DNA of 14,031 bases from CAYXRK01 sp964467615 (GTDB lineage: Bacteria > Hydrogenedentota > Hydrogenedentia > Hydrogenedentales > GCA-2746185): assembly GCA_964467615.1 (NCBI GenBank), contig CAYXRK010000122.1, forward strand, positions 1 through 14,031, given 5' to 3'. Numbering within the stretch: position 1 is the stretch's first letter; the number at the start of each line of letters is the position of its first letter. A model generated the notes under the pieces. It did no database searches. It was not told the DNA's origin and saw only the letters and a program-made list of their open reading frames with translations. This document shows, piece after piece, positions 13,030-14,031 of this stretch. Made by a program: the position numbers and the translations under genes.

Positions 13030-14031
13030 GTGCAATGCGCAATATGTAATAGTGCAGTAACGATCGGATTTTGCGATACGTGCAAGGCCGGGGTTTGTGA
13101 TGACTGCAGCACCGAATGCCGGAAGTGCGGTAAGCGGGTGTGCAGTAAGCACTTCCAGGTGACGTCACATGGACGGAAGCTGTGCGGGGAGTGTTGGAAG
13201 CGACGGGAGGAGAAGCAGGCGGCGCGGAAGGTGGAAAAGGCGGGGTCGGCGATCCAGGCGGTGGCTGCGGAGGGGCTGGAAGATATGAGTTTTGAAGCAC
13301 TTATGGGGAGCGGGGGACGCAGTTCCGAGATCCATTCGCGGGTAACGTCGTCTCGTTCTGGAGCATCTGAACTCCCACGATCGGGCAATTTCCCTGCGAT
13401 TACAAGAGTCCCGGGAAGCCGGGAAACCACGTCGAAAACCCAGGAAAGCGCCGCAAGAAGTCCTCAAACTCGCCCCAAAACACCTGGAGATCGCCCGGAA
13501 ATCCCGCGAATGCATTCTGCTCTGATGCGGAAAAGAGCGGAGAAAGATATAGATGAGGATATCGAGAAACGCGAGGAATCCGAGGAGCCGGCAGTCATGG
13601 GCCCGACTCCGGCCGAGGTGCTCGAGGGGGGAATGACCTACGACGAGATGCGCGAAAAAGTCCTCGGACTGGATCCGAACCGGCCGCTCAAGGCGCGGAG
13701 CGGATACGACCCGCCAAGCCGAACGGCGTATGCGCTCGCATTCTTGGCGTTCGTGGTGGTGGGATTTTTCTTGTGGATTCGCGTGCCGGTGATCCGCGAG
13801 GTGATGTGGCCGTTTGACGTGGGCGGAATCGAGTATGACGAGAACCAAGAGGCCTTTATCGCCGACACGAACCGCCTTCGCAATACGAGCAACATCACGA
13901 ACTTGAACGTATTGGTGGTTGTGCCCCTTTTCGTGTTGGGATGGTCGATGTTTCTCGTGTATGTTTTCGGCACGGGCGCGATTATCTGGGGCACCTCGCA
14001 GTCCCTGATGCACTACTACCAACGCCGGCGC
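13030..14031 (+). CDS. Cysteine-rich zinc-binding N-terminus plus membrane protein (runs off the right edge)
   Basis: A GTG at 13030 opens a frame of 334 codons with no stop before the window ends. An in-frame TGA at 13015-13017 rules out an earlier start, and GAGAG (13016-13020) is a modest ribosome-binding site. Residues 1-56 hold 11 cysteines in close pairs (C3/C6, C15/C18, C23/C26, C30/C33, C38, C52/C55) plus His41 and His47. This pattern suits a cross-brace zinc fold of the RING/B-box kind. Residues about 57-215 are charged, Ser/Pro-rich and probably disordered. Two hydrophobic spans follow, about 232-252 (TAYALAFLAFVVVGFFLWI) and 292-320 (LNVLVVVPLFVLGWSMFLVY), so the cysteine domain is probably cytoplasmic. 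No family is recognised. Long minus-strand frames over it are shadows. Confidence 0.72.
   Translation, partial: MQCAICNSAVTIGFCDTCKAGVCDDCSTECRKCGKRVCSKHFQVTSHGRKLCGECWKRREEKQAARKVEKAGSAIQAVAAEGLEDMSFEALMGSGGRSSEIHSRVTSSRSGASELPRSGNFPAITRVPGSRETTSKTQESAARSPQTRPKTPGDRPEIPRMHSALMRKRAEKDIDEDIEKREESEEPAVMGPTPAEVLEGGMTYDEMREKVLGLDPNRPLKARSGYDPPSRTAYALAFLAFVVVGFFLWIRVPVIREVMWPFDVGGIEYDENQEAFIADTNRLRNTSNITNLNVLVVVPLFVLGWSMFLVYVFGTGAIIWGTSQSLMHYYQRRR

Noticed and set aside
13165..14022. 285-codon minus-strand frame
   Set aside because: Shadow of the cysteine-rich/membrane protein. The plus frame is open to the window edge with coherent zinc-ligand pairs and membrane helices.
1..14031. CRISPR arrays, tRNA or rRNA genes, integrase or att sites
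   Set aside because: No regularly spaced repeats, no cloverleaf-like or rRNA-like sequence, and no recombinase gene were seen by eye on either strand.

Overview
The window looks like a chromosomal segment from a GC-rich, outer-membrane-bearing (diderm) bacterium. It carries TolB and a TonB/TolA-type energy transducer, a Tat-exported Gfo/Idh/MocA oxidoreductase, a bacterial sulfotransferase, and the dispersed intergenic repeat whose translation reads like 'SE(A/R)AKNL'. This mix is common in uncultured Planctomycetes-, Verrucomicrobia- or Hydrogenedentes-like genomes. That placement is inference from gene style only. No rRNA, tRNA or CRISPR array was seen.

Layout. (1) 1-523: start of a multi-pass membrane protein on the minus strand, leaving the window to the left. 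(2) 676-2805: a TolA/TonB-like protein followed by tolB, without tolQR upstream or pal downstream. (3) 2848-3379: a ribbon-helix-helix antitoxin and RelE/ParE-type toxin pair, with a convincing sigma70-like promoter overlapped by an inverted repeat. (4) 3380-4297: about 900 bases with no convincing gene. (5) 4298-5203: PAPS-dependent-type sulfotransferase with a TTG start. (6) 5288-8088: an AT-richer accessory block with a translationally coupled DUF6883/DUF4926 pair, a 449-residue protein with a C-terminal HEPN-type RNAQVH motif, and a small two-helix membrane protein. (7) 8093-9113: a gene graveyard. A Gfo/Idh-type gene is split by a 138-bp MITE-like element with terminal inverted repeats and a CTTT duplication. 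Next come a truncated BrnT-like toxin fragment, a second inverted-repeat element flanked by CTAG, and half of a further copy of the first element. (8) 9293-11945: an exported epoxide-hydrolase-like protein (minus) and a Tat-exported oxidoreductase (plus), divergently arranged and each closed by a hairpin terminator. (9) 11959-12942: a minus-strand operon of FitA/VapB-like antitoxin, VapC-like PIN toxin and an FmdB-like protein that has lost its zinc cysteines. (10) 13030-end: the start of a protein with a cysteine-rich zinc-binding N-terminus followed by membrane segments.

The core theme is envelope maintenance (Tol) and periplasmic enzymes. It is interleaved with a high density of toxin-antitoxin-like cassettes (two intact, one candidate, one remnant), small mobile elements and a possible HEPN-based defence gene. 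The strongest direct result is the MITE insertion: deleting 142 bases (8216-8357) rejoins the oxidoreductase reading frame exactly. The best candidate for an undescribed system is the DUF6883/DUF4926/HEPN/two-helix block.
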